Made by a program: the position numbers and the translations under genes. From contig CALDKL010000291.1 in assembly GCA_937898895.1 (NCBI GenBank), forward strand, positions 1-7,248: a stretch of 7,248 nt of DNA, written 5' to 3'. Numbering within the stretch: the first letter of the stretch is position 1; each line of letters opens with the position of its first letter. Under the pieces are notes generated by a model. It saw nothing but the letters and a program-made list of their open reading frames with translations, ran no database searches and had not been told where the DNA came from. This DNA is from an uncultured Verrucomicrobiae bacterium (GTDB taxonomy: Bacteria > Verrucomicrobiota > Verrucomicrobiia > Verrucomicrobiales > DEV007). Below, piece by piece: positions 1 to 6,281 of the stretch.

Positions 1-1
1 C

Positions 2-2014
2 GCCGAGTGGGGCACCGCCGTCAACGTGCAGGCGATGGTCTACGGCAACACTGGCACCACTTCCGGTTCCGGCGTGGCCTTCACCCGCAACCCCGCCAAC
101 GGGGCCAACGAGTTCTACGGTGAGTTCCTCATCAACGCTCAGGGCGAAGACGTCGTCGCCGGCGTCCGCACCCCCGAGCCCGTCAGCGAGCTGAAAAAGC
201 AGATGCCGAAGAGTTACGCCGACCTCATGAAGGTCCGTGCCATCCTCGAGAAGCACTTCAAGGACGTGCAGGACGTCGAGTTCACGATCCAGGAAGGCAA
301 GCTCTTCATGCTCCAGACCCGCAACGGCAAACGCACCGCCGCCGCCGCCCTGAAGTTCGCCTCGGACATGGTCAAGGAGAAGCTCATCGATTGGGAGACT
401 GCCGTTTTGCGCAATCCCGCCGACCAGCTCGAGCAGCTCCTCGCCCCCGACTTCGACGCCGCCGAGATCAGGAAGGCCAAGGCTCTCGCCAAAGGACTGC
501 CCGCCGGACCCGGTGCTGCCTCGGGCATCATCTACCTGAATGCCGACCGCGCCGCCGCCGCCGCCGAAAAGGGCCAGACCGTGCTCCTCGTTCGCAATGA
601 GACTTCTCCGGAAGACTTGCGCGGAATGATCGCCGCCGCCGGCATCCTCACCGCGAAGGGCGGAGTCTCCTCGCACGCCGCCCTCGTCGCGCGCCAGATG
701 GGCAAGGTCTGCATCTGCGGTGCCAGCGCCGTGGACATCGACTACGACAAGAAGACCGTCACCATCGCCGGTCAGGTTTTCCACGAAGGCAAGGACAGCC
801 TCAGCATCGACGGCACCGCCGGCACGATCTACGGCGGACTCGTCAAGACCGGCCCCTCCCAGATCGTTCTCGGCCTGCTCAAAGGCGACAAGGCCGCTGC
901 GGCGACGGAAAAGTTTAAGCAGTTCAAGGAGCTGATGGGCTGGTGTTCGAAAGCCACCCGCCTCGCCGTGCGCACGAATGCCGATAACCCCGAGCAGACC
1001 GAGCAGGCCATCGCCTTCGGTGCCCAGGGCATCGGCCTCACCCGGACCGAGCACATGTTCTTCGAGGGCGACCGCATCGACGCCGTGCGCGAGATGATCC
1101 TCGCCGAGACCGAGCAAGGCCGCCGCGCCGCCCTGTCCAAGATCCTGCCCTACCAGCGCGAGGACTTCATCGGCATCTTCAAGGCCCTCAAGGGCCTGCC
1201 CGCCACCATCCGCCTGCTCGATCCGCCCTTGCACGAGTTCGTCCCCCACGACGAAGCTGCCCAGGGCGAGTTGGCCCGAAAACTCGGCGTTTCCAAAGAT
1301 AAGGTCGCTGCCCGCGTCGCCGCCCTGCACGAATTCAACCCCATGCTCGGCCACCGTGGCTGCCGCCTCGGCATCGCCTACCCTGAAATCACCGAAACTC
1401 AGGCCCGCGCCATCTTTGAAGCGGCTGCGGAAGTCCAGAAGAAGGGCATCAAAGTGAAGCCCGAGGTCATGATCCCGCTCGTCGGATTCAAGAAGGAGCT
1501 CGACCTCCAGGTCGCGATCGTGCATGCCGTCGCCGCCGAGGTGCAGAAGGAGAAGAAGGTGAAGCTCAGCTACCAGGTCGGAACCATGATCGAAGTGCCT
1601 CGCGGTGCCCTCACGGCCGACGAGATCGCCGAGACCGCCGAGTTCTTCAGCTTCGGCACGAACGATCTCACCCAGACCGCACTCGGCATCAGCCGCGACG
1701 ACATGGGCAACTTCCTCAATCCCTACACCGAGAACGAGATCTTCAAGAAGAACCCCTTCGCCACCCTCGATCAGGACGGTGTCGGACAACTCGTGAAGAC
1801 CGCCATCGAGAAGGGTCGCAAGACCCGCCCCGAGATCAAGCTCGGCATTTGTGGCGAGCACGGAGGGGATCCCGACTCGGTGAAATTCTTCCACAATGTC
1901 GGACTCGCCTACGTGAGTTGCTCGCCCTACCGCGTTCCGGTCGCCCGCCTCGCTGCCGCCCAGGCCGCAATCGAGGAAAAACGCGCCGCGGCCGCGAAGG
2001 CCAAAAAGAAGTAA
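2..2014 (+). CDS. ppdK: Pyruvate, phosphate dikinase, C-terminal ~670 residues (5' end outside window)
   Basis: Cytosolic enzyme interconverting pyruvate + ATP + Pi and PEP + AMP + PPi; it sets the PEP supply for gluconeogenesis or works glycolytically with PPi. The frame is open from base 2, so the gene is cut by the window edge; about 230 N-terminal residues (most of the ATP-grasp domain) are missing. In visible numbering: the tail of the nucleotide-binding domain (to ~150), the mobile phosphohistidine domain with GGVSSHAALVAR (His225), then the PEP/pyruvate TIM barrel with GLTRTEH (Arg348), IRLLDPPLHEF (Arg404), GHRGCRLG, GTMIEVPR (Glu531), FGTNDLTQ (Asn554) and GICGEHGGD (Cys617). Spacings between these residues match, within one residue, those I recall for the Clostridium symbiosum enzyme (R561, R617, E745, N768, C831). 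The His-to-Arg348 linker, however, is about 17 residues longer. The residue two before the catalytic His is Ser, where plant and most bacterial enzymes have the regulatory Thr. The Ala/Lys-rich tail (KAKKK) is lineage-specific. PEP synthase is less likely, given the PPDK-type HEFVPHD and GEHGGDP motifs. Confidence 0.97.
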   Translation, partial: AEWGTAVNVQAMVYGNTGTTSGSGVAFTRNPANGANEFYGEFLINAQGEDVVAGVRTPEPVSELKKQMPKSYADLMKVRAILEKHFKDVQDVEFTIQEGKLFMLQTRNGKRTAAAALKFASDMVKEKLIDWETAVLRNPADQLEQLLAPDFDAAEIRKAKALAKGLPAGPGAASGIIYLNADRAAAAAEKGQTVLLVRNETSPEDLRGMIAAAGILTAKGGVSSHAALVARQMGKVCICGASAVDIDYDKKTVTIAGQVFHEGKDSLSIDGTAGTIYGGLVKTGPSQIVLGLLKGDKAAAATEKFKQFKELMGWCSKATRLAVRTNADNPEQTEQAIAFGAQGIGLTRTEHMFFEGDRIDAVREMILAETEQGRRAALSKILPYQREDFIGIFKALKGLPATIRLLDPPLHEFVPHDEAAQGELARKLGVSKDKVAARVAALHEFNPMLGHRGCRLGIAYPEITETQARAIFEAAAEVQKKGIKVKPEVMIPLVGFKKELDLQVAIVHAVAAEVQKEKKVKLSYQVGTMIEVPRGALTADEIAETAEFFSFGTNDLTQTALGISRDDMGNFLNPYTENEIFKKNPFATLDQDGVGQLVKTAIEKGRKTRPEIKLGICGEHGGDPDSVKFFHNVGLAYVSCSPYRVPVARLAAAQAAIEEKRAAAAKAKKK

Positions 2015-2038
2015 TTCACTGCTGTATCGGTGAATTTC

Positions 2039-2071
2039 AAAAGGGCGGTTCCGCGAGGGGCCGCCCTTTTT
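2039..2071 (+). terminator. Intrinsic terminator of ppdK, possibly bidirectional
   Basis: The left arm aaaagggcgg (2039-2048) pairs with ccgccctttt (2061-2070). The stem continues inward through two G-U and two C-G pairs (ttcc with gggg) to a GCGA loop at 2053-2056, a GNRA-type tetraloop. That gives about 14 pairs, followed by a run of five T (2067-2071). It begins 24 nt after the ppdK stop. The A run on the left arm supplies a short T run on the other strand, so it may also stop transcripts from the convergent gene that ends at 2170. Confidence 0.88.
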
Positions 2072-2135
2072 CGTGGTTCCGAGTTCACACATGAGAGGTG
2101 ATTCAACGCCGGTGCCGCGTTTCCGGGCAGTGCCG

Positions 2136-2175
2136 CGCTGATCTTGGGGCCCGGTCTGCCGCAGAGCGATCAGCG
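2136..2175. repeat. 8-bp inverted repeat spanning the stop codon of the secreted-protein gene
   Basis: cgctgatc (2136-2143) and gatcagcg (2168-2175) are perfect inverted copies 24 nt apart. The right arm contains the TGA stop (2170-2172, minus strand) of the convergent gene. The spacer can form a small inner tctg/caga hairpin. No T run follows on either strand, so it is not a standard terminator; it could protect the 3' end of the mRNA or be chance. I see nothing else in the 98-bp gap 2072-2169. Confidence 0.3.
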
Positions 2176-2976
2176 TGAACGGATATCCTCGATCTCCTCG
2201 GGTGAAGCAGGCAAGACATTCATCTTCGCGTTGTCCGGCACTTCCACCTGGGGGTTCTCCTCGTAGAGGTAGGGCTCCATGATCATGTAGACCTTTCCCC
2301 GGGCATTGGGTCGATAGGTGCGCGCCCCAAAGGCACGGGTAATCTTGACGGGCTTTTCACCCGTTTCGATCTCGAGTACAAATTGCTGCTGGCCGGAAAG
2401 CCCAAAGGTTGGATCGACCTTTCGCATTTCGTCCTGGATCTCGACGAGGGGGCGGAACAACTCTTGGTAGGCGACCTTGCCATCCTTGATTGCCGGAGGC
2501 GAGACCCGCGGAACTTCGAGATCGACGAAAATATTGAGTGAGCCCTTCGGCTGGTTCGCCACCAGGTCCGGATTTTCCGCCACGAGTACGGCAGTGTGCG
2601 GCACCTCAAGGAATCCGTCATTGTCCACTGGCAAGAGGAGCGGCTTGTCCTTGATGTCGAGAAAGAGTTTGATGTCCGACGGTTTCACCTCGGGATTCCG
2701 GCTCTGGATGCGGAGCTTGTAGCTCTTTGCGTCCGCCTTGGCCTTCACATCACTCTGGGCGATCCGGATGAGCTGGGCGTATGGCAGGCGGGCGAGATCG
2801 TTGTAGGCAACCGGTTTGCCAGAGAGTGTTTCGGGAGCCGCCGGGTTCTGCGGGGAAGGCGTCCCTTCTTCCTTCGGGGGCGTCGGCTTCCCTGCTTCCT
2901 GCGCTCCGAGGCACGGAACAAGTGCAAAAAAAGCGGTGGCGAAGGACGCTCGGACGATACGTGGCAGGCAGTTCAT
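2170..2976 (-). CDS. Exported protein of unknown function (268 aa)
   Basis: I do not recognise the family. The N-terminus is a classical Sec signal peptide: basic start (MNCLPRIVRAS), hydrophobic core (FATAFFALV), then PCLGA before QE, with probable signal peptidase I cleavage after Ala25. Cys22 does not sit in a lipobox (ALVPC), so it is unlikely to be a lipoprotein. Residues 27-55 are a Pro/Glu/Lys-rich, probably disordered linker. From ~57 on, the protein alternates hydrophobic and polar residues as in a beta-sandwich: a KSYKLRIQSRNPEVKPSDIKLFLDI strand pair, PLLLPVDNDGFLEVPHT, GSLNIFVDLEVP, QQQFVLEIETG, GKVYMIMEPYLYEE. The LPVD-x-DGFLEVP stretch resembles secreted proteins that bind or cap another structure, but no catalytic signature is visible. 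There is no second membrane segment, so a soluble periplasmic or secreted protein is expected. The ATG at 2976 is chosen because the signal peptide begins there and a promoter-like pair lies just upstream. It is convergent to ppdK and divergent from the kinase gene. Confidence 0.85.
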   Translation of the reverse strand: MNCLPRIVRASFATAFFALVPCLGAQEAGKPTPPKEEGTPSPQNPAAPETLSGKPVAYNDLARLPYAQLIRIAQSDVKAKADAKSYKLRIQSRNPEVKPSDIKLFLDIKDKPLLLPVDNDGFLEVPHTAVLVAENPDLVANQPKGSLNIFVDLEVPRVSPPAIKDGKVAYQELFRPLVEIQDEMRKVDPTFGLSGQQQFVLEIETGEKPVKITRAFGARTYRPNARGKVYMIMEPYLYEENPQVEVPDNAKMNVLPASPEEIEDIRSR

Positions 2977-2994
2977 GGCGTCGAAATTTTCCGC

Positions 2995-3023
2995 ACTCTA
3001 CCGAAGGCCGCGCCGGAAGGCAA
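2995..3023 (-). promoter_or_regulatory. Candidate sigma70-type promoter of the secreted-protein gene
   Basis: On the minus strand, TTGCCT (3023-3018) is followed after exactly 17 bp by TAGAGT (3000-2995). Each hexamer matches the consensus at four of six positions. A start about seven bases downstream would leave a leader of roughly 11-12 nt before the ATG at 2976. No Shine-Dalgarno is visible in that leader. Confidence 0.5.
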
Positions 3024-3087
3024 CCTCTCTCTCTGCCCCTGGCAGGTGAAGAGCCGTCTCGTTTTGCTTTCCTCTCCGGGGTGAATC

Positions 3088-3096
3088 TGTTAGAAA
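3088..3096 (+). promoter_or_regulatory. Candidate extended -10 element of the histidine kinase operon
   Basis: TG-T-TAGAAA at 3088-3096 fits an extended -10 (TGnTATAAT) lying 18 nt before the kinase ATG. No good -35 is found at 16-18 bp; TTGCTT at 3064-3069 is 21 bp away. It sits in the 138-bp region shared with the divergent gene. Confidence 0.35.
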
Positions 3097-3114
3097 TCAG
3101 GATCGAACGGGCTC

Positions 3115-4422
3115 ATGGAGAAACACAGTATCGTCGAATCGGTTCTCGATAATCTGCCGGTGGCAGTGTTCGCGAAAGATGCCACCAATGATTTCCGCTT
3201 CGTGCTCTGGAACAAGAAGCAGGAAGAAGTCACGACAATCCGGGCGGAAAAGGCACTCGGAAAGAACGACTACCATCTCTTTTCCCAGGAATCTGCCGAC
3301 TATTTCCGCAGTGTCGACAAGGCGGTAATCAAACGGGGCAGCCTGATGAACGTACCGGAGGAAATCATCGAGACCAAACACGGTCGCGAAGTCCACCTTC
3401 GCACGATCAAGATCCCCGTGCATGACGCAGAGACGGGACGCACCCTCGTCGTCGGGATCAGCGAGGACATCACCGAACACGTCAAATCGCGCGAGCAGTT
3501 GGAACGACTCAACCGGCACCTTGTCGCCGCGAACCAGGAGCTGCAGCAAACCCAGTTGCAACTGATCCAGGCGGAAAAGCTGGAATCGATCGGGCGCCTT
3601 GCGGCCGGGGTCGCTCACGAAGTGAAAAACCCCCTCGCCCTCCTTCTCCTGGGGGTCGATTATCTCGCCCAAGGCATTCATCCGGACGACCCGAACATCG
3701 GCAGGATTCTGCATCAGATGCGGGAAGCTGTGGAACGTGCCGACCGGATCGTGCGCGGCCTCGTCGACTTCTCCTCGCAGCGGGCTCTGACGAGGGAGCC
3801 GACCCAACTCGCCCGCCTCATCGACGAAGTCCTCCTCCTCGTGAAGCACGAACTGACACGTTCGAGCACCAAGGTCAGTGTGCGCATCGAGAAGGATCTC
3901 CCCCTGGTCTATCTCGACATGTCGAAGTTCGAGCAAGTCCTCATCAATCTCATCATCAACGCGGTCCACGCCATGGAGAAATCCGAGTCGAAGGTGCTGA
4001 AGATCCGGGCGCACTCCGAATCGCTCGAGGACGTGGTGAAAAACCAGGGGGCCAGGAAACGCGAGGTTTTCCGCTCCGGCGACCGGGTCGTCATCCTTGA
4101 GATTTTCGACACGGGACACGGAATCGCTCCGCAGGATTCGGGCCGCCTCTTCGACCCGTTCTTCACAACCAAGGCCACCGGAGTCGGCACCGGACTCGGA
4201 CTTTCCGTGGCGAGGCGCATCGTGGAGTTGCACGGGGGCGAATTGTCACTGAAAAACCGCGAAAACGAGTCCGGTGCCGTGGCGCGTCTCATTTTGCCGA
4301 CCAAACTGGAGACTGGAAGAATCCGCACGCGCCCCCCGGATCCGCAGAGTGAAGAATCCACTCCCGCAGCCCGGAAAGAGCGGAAAGAGATTGACACCAC
4401 AGCGGAAGATCTGACACCCTGA
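3115..4422 (+). CDS. Soluble PAS-domain sensor histidine kinase (435 aa)
   Basis: Autophosphorylating sensor kinase, expected to pass phosphate to the receiver encoded 27 nt downstream. Domain order: PAS at ~5-122, starting SVLDNLPVAVFAKD and ending in the usual GISEDITEH; a coiled-coil linker at ~123-155 (REQLERLNRHLVAANQELQQTQLQLIQAEKLESIG); dimerisation/phosphoacceptor helices with the H box GVAHEVKNPLA (His168); and a HATPase domain with N box QVLINLIINAVHAM (Asn278, Asn282), G1 FDTGHGI (Asp332), F box LFDPFFTTK and G2 GVGTGLGLS (356-364). The type resembles NtrB/HisKA kinases. There is no signal peptide or membrane segment, so it senses a cytoplasmic cue, perhaps through a PAS ligand; the sequence does not say which. 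An extended hydrophilic stretch (~290-325) lies between the N and G1 boxes. A 36-residue charged tail (~400-435), rich in Pro, Arg and Glu, follows the catalytic domain. The ATG at 3115 is the natural start of the PAS N-terminal helix. Only a poorly placed AGGA (3099-3102, 12 nt from the ATG) precedes it. Confidence 0.95.
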   Translation: MEKHSIVESVLDNLPVAVFAKDATNDFRFVLWNKKQEEVTTIRAEKALGKNDYHLFSQESADYFRSVDKAVIKRGSLMNVPEEIIETKHGREVHLRTIKIPVHDAETGRTLVVGISEDITEHVKSREQLERLNRHLVAANQELQQTQLQLIQAEKLESIGRLAAGVAHEVKNPLALLLLGVDYLAQGIHPDDPNIGRILHQMREAVERADRIVRGLVDFSSQRALTREPTQLARLIDEVLLLVKHELTRSSTKVSVRIEKDLPLVYLDMSKFEQVLINLIINAVHAMEKSESKVLKIRAHSESLEDVVKNQGARKREVFRSGDRVVILEIFDTGHGIAPQDSGRLFDPFFTTKATGVGTGLGLSVARRIVELHGGELSLKNRENESGAVARLILPTKLETGRIRTRPPDPQSEESTPAARKERKEIDTTAEDLTP

Positions 4423-4449
4423 CGAAAACGCGAAACCCGAACCCAACCC

Positions 4450-4830
4450 ATGTCCCGAAAAATCCTCCTCATCGACGATGAAGTCGGCTTCACCGAGCTT
4501 CTCAAGATGAATCTCGAACGCACCGGTGCTTACGAAGTGCGCATCGAAAATGATTCCACCAAGGCGCTCGCCACCGTTCGATCCTTCATGCCCGACGCGA
4601 TCATCCTCGACGTAGTGATGCCCGGGATGGATGGAGGAGACGTCCAGGCCCAATTGCAGAGCAATCCGCTCCTGGCGAGGATCCCCGTCGTCATGCTCAC
4701 CGCCCTCGTCGATTCCACCGAACTCTCCGAGGGAGCCGTAGCCCAGGCGGGATCCCAGCTGGTCCTCCCCAAGCCGGTGAATCTGCCTCTGCTGCTCAAC
4801 GTTCTCGAAACCCTCCTTGTCCGGGCATAG
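4450..4830 (+). CDS. Stand-alone receiver response regulator, CheY-like (126 aa)
   Basis: A single receiver domain with no output domain. The full phosphorylation site is present: acidic pocket Asp9-Asp10 (LLIDDE), phosphoacceptor Asp54 (IILDVVMPGMDG), switch Thr84 (VVMLTAL) and conserved Lys108 (LVLPKPVN). Length is typical of CheY/Spo0F-type proteins. It begins 27 nt after the kinase stop on the same strand, so the two are almost certainly one operon and a cognate pair. With no DNA-binding or enzymatic domain, its output must be protein-protein contact, a phosphorelay step to another histidine phosphotransfer protein, or a phosphate sink for the kinase. The next gene is hprK after an 80-nt gap. 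No Shine-Dalgarno is visible in the A/C-rich leader, which suggests translation coupled to, or initiated like, other SD-less genes here. Confidence 0.95.
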   Translation: MSRKILLIDDEVGFTELLKMNLERTGAYEVRIENDSTKALATVRSFMPDAIILDVVMPGMDGGDVQAQLQSNPLLARIPVVMLTALVDSTELSEGAVAQAGSQLVLPKPVNLPLLLNVLETLLVRA

Positions 4831-4887
4831 GCGAAACGGTGGACAGCGATCCGTGTCGAAATTTCGGTCGCGCTGATCGCATCCGTG

Positions 4888-4893
4888 TAGAAT
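4888..4893 (+). promoter_or_regulatory. Candidate -10 hexamer (TAGAAT) before hprK
   Basis: TAGAAT lies 17 nt before the chosen hprK ATG, in the 80-nt gap after the response regulator. It matches TATAAT at five of six positions; no convincing -35 is seen at 16-18 bp. Position and sequence mirror the hexamers before the kinase and secreted-protein genes, which suggests hprK-ptsH-ptsI can be transcribed separately from the two-component pair. Confidence 0.4.
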
Positions 4894-4910
4894 CTTCCCG
4901 CTTCCGCATC

Positions 4911-5885
4911 ATGCCGAAAGCACCCGCCGCCAACAAACCCGCCTCGATCAAGGTGGGGGACTTTTTTGAGCGCCATCATGAGAGTCTCTCCATGGAACTG
5001 GTCGGCTCGGAAGAGGGATTCGACCGCACCATCCTCGAGCCGACGATCAATCGGCCAGGTCTCGCACTGTCGGGCTTTTACAAATACTTTGCTCTGCACC
5101 GGATTCAGGTCATCGGGCAGGCGGAGCGTTCCTATCTGCGCCACCTGAGCGAAGCAAACGCGGAAAAGCGCTTCTGGGATCTCTGCCACCAGCGCATCCC
5201 CTGTATCGTGGTGAGCCGAGGCCAGAACCTGCCCGACTCCCTCCTCGCCATCGCGAAGGAAGCGGGTATCTCGGTTTTCCAGACCTCCATGGTGACGATG
5301 AATTTCATCAACGCCGCGACCGTTCGCCTCGATTGGGAGTTTGCACCGAGCACCTCCCTGCACGGGTGCATGGTCGATGTCATGGGCATCGGAATTCTGA
5401 TCGAGGGGGAAAGTGGCACGGGGAAGAGCGAGGCGGTACTCGGCCTCCTCCGGCGCGGGGCCAGCCTCGTCGCCGACGACCTCGTCCGGCTTCGCAATCT
5501 CGAGGACCGCGAACTCATCGCCACCTCGCCGGAACTGGGTCGCAGCTACATGGAAGTGAGGGGCCTGGGCATCATCAATGCGGCCGCCCTTTTCGGGGTT
5601 GGAGCACTGCGGACCGAAAAACGACTTGATCTCGTCATCACCTTGAAGAAGGAGGCCGCTCTGAATGAGATGGAGAGGGTCGGGGTTGAGGGTCGCACCT
5701 TCGACATTCTCGGAATCCATGTGCCCCATATCCAGCTGCCGGTCGCCGCCGGCCGCGACATGGCCCAACTCATTGAAGTCGCCGCCCTCGATCAAAAACT
5801 CCGCGCCCTCGGCCATGATTCCGCCGTGGAATTCAACAAGAAACTCTTGAAAAGGATGCACGAGGAACGTAAATCCATGTTCTGA
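4911..5885 (+). CDS. hprK: HPr kinase/phosphorylase (324 aa)
   Basis: Bifunctional cytosolic enzyme that phosphorylates HPr on Ser46 using ATP or PPi and, under low energy, removes that phosphate with Pi. It usually works as a hexamer. An N-terminal domain (~14-135) carries the family's RPGLALSGFYKYFALHRIQVIG block. The C-terminal kinase domain has His151 (LHGCMVDVMGIGILI), a P-loop GESGTGKS at 166-173, the LVADD acidic pair (Asp189, Asp190) and the family signature MEVRGLGIINAAALFG (Glu215 onward). It ends with the LPVAAGRD phosphorylase loop (276-283), so both kinase and phosphorylase activities are expected. The length is normal. I prefer the ATG at 4911: a GTG at 4839 would add 24 residues unlike the family and would cover the TAGAAT hexamer. 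The product's substrate, HPr, is encoded 38 nt downstream. Confidence 0.97.
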   Translation: MPKAPAANKPASIKVGDFFERHHESLSMELVGSEEGFDRTILEPTINRPGLALSGFYKYFALHRIQVIGQAERSYLRHLSEANAEKRFWDLCHQRIPCIVVSRGQNLPDSLLAIAKEAGISVFQTSMVTMNFINAATVRLDWEFAPSTSLHGCMVDVMGIGILIEGESGTGKSEAVLGLLRRGASLVADDLVRLRNLEDRELIATSPELGRSYMEVRGLGIINAAALFGVGALRTEKRLDLVITLKKEAALNEMERVGVEGRTFDILGIHVPHIQLPVAAGRDMAQLIEVAALDQKLRALGHDSAVEFNKKLLKRMHEERKSMF

Positions 5886-5923
5886 TCGCCCCTCGGCCCC
5901 TCTTGCCCACCTGCCCGTATCCG

Positions 5924-6193
5924 ATGCCCGTTTGCGAACTTACGATTCCGAATGAGGACGGCCTGCACGCCAGGCCAGCCGCCAAATTCGTCAAACTGGC
6001 GAGCCGATTTTCCTGCGATGTCTGGGTGGAGAAGGACGAGGAGGAGATCAACGGAAAGAGCATCATGGGACTGATGATGCTCGCAGCAGCCCAAGGATCG
6101 ATCATCCGGGTCTCTGCGGAAGGTGCCGACGCCGACCTGGCCCTCGAGAAGCTCAGTGCTCTGGTCAACAGCGGGTTCGAGGCGGATTGTTGA
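5924..6193 (+). CDS. ptsH: Phosphocarrier protein HPr (89 aa)
   Basis: Small cytosolic phosphocarrier. Enzyme I phosphorylates it on His15 (GLHARPA) and HPr kinase on Ser46 (INGKSIMGLMML). With the ATG at 5924 both residues fall exactly at the canonical numbers 15 and 46, which decides the start. An in-frame TTG at 5903 would add seven residues (ending YP) and shift both. The rest follows the HPr fold: N-terminal strand CELTIPN, helix 1 after His15, the SFSCDV-like strand (RFSCDVWVEK), AAAQGSIIRVSAEGADADLALEKL and a C-terminal helix. With both sites present it is a true HPr, not a Crh-like regulator lacking His15. It lies 38 nt after hprK and 88 nt before ptsI, so probably shares their transcript. 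The leader is C/T-rich with no Shine-Dalgarno. Confidence 0.97.
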   Translation: MPVCELTIPNEDGLHARPAAKFVKLASRFSCDVWVEKDEEEINGKSIMGLMMLAAAQGSIIRVSAEGADADLALEKLSALVNSGFEADC

Positions 6194-6234
6194 TTTCGCC
6201 CGAGAAGAGTGCGAATTCTGCCCAACTTTCGTGC

Positions 6235-6254
6235 CGGAAACCATAAGATTTCCG
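6235..6254. promoter_or_regulatory. Dyad CGGAAA-N8-TTTCCG upstream of ptsI, possible operator
   Basis: A perfect 6-bp inverted repeat (6235-6240 and 6249-6254) with an 8-nt spacer lies in the 88-bp ptsH-ptsI gap. The spacer region carries TAAGAT (6244-6249), a weak -10 candidate, which would place the dyad over a promoter. It may be a regulator site or a short RNA hairpin; no T run follows, so it is not a terminator. Confidence 0.3.
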
Positions 6255-6281
6255 TGCTTGGATCGTTTACAGGGTTACCGC

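Noticed and set aside
2910..2976. Lipoprotein signal in the exported protein (Cys22)
   Set aside because: The residues before the Cys (ALVP) do not form a lipobox; cleavage after LGA fits better.
2596..3084. 162-codon plus-strand open frame across the secreted-protein gene
   Set aside because: The opposite strand encodes a coherent signal peptide and domain with a promoter; the plus-strand product has no family resemblance.
3097..4233. 378-codon open frame on the minus strand opposite the histidine kinase
   Set aside because: Its Asp/Glu/Val/Phe/Leu-rich product is typical of the antisense of GC-rich coding DNA, it has no recognisable domain, and the plus strand encodes a complete kinase with every motif.
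4839..4910. GTG start giving HprK 24 extra N-terminal residues
   Set aside because: The extension does not resemble HprK N-termini and would include a -10-like TAGAAT; the ATG at 4911 gives the normal length.
4530..5861. 443-codon open frame on the minus strand across the response regulator and hprK
   Set aside because: It spans two well-supported plus-strand genes and their gap, has no recognisable motif, and is explained by codon bias.
5903..5923. TTG start for HPr, seven codons upstream of the ATG
   Set aside because: The ATG at 5924 places the active His and regulatory Ser exactly at 15 and 46.
5886..5923. Catabolite-responsive (cre) or terminator element between hprK and ptsH
   Set aside because: No palindrome, T run or cre-like sequence is visible in these 38 bases.
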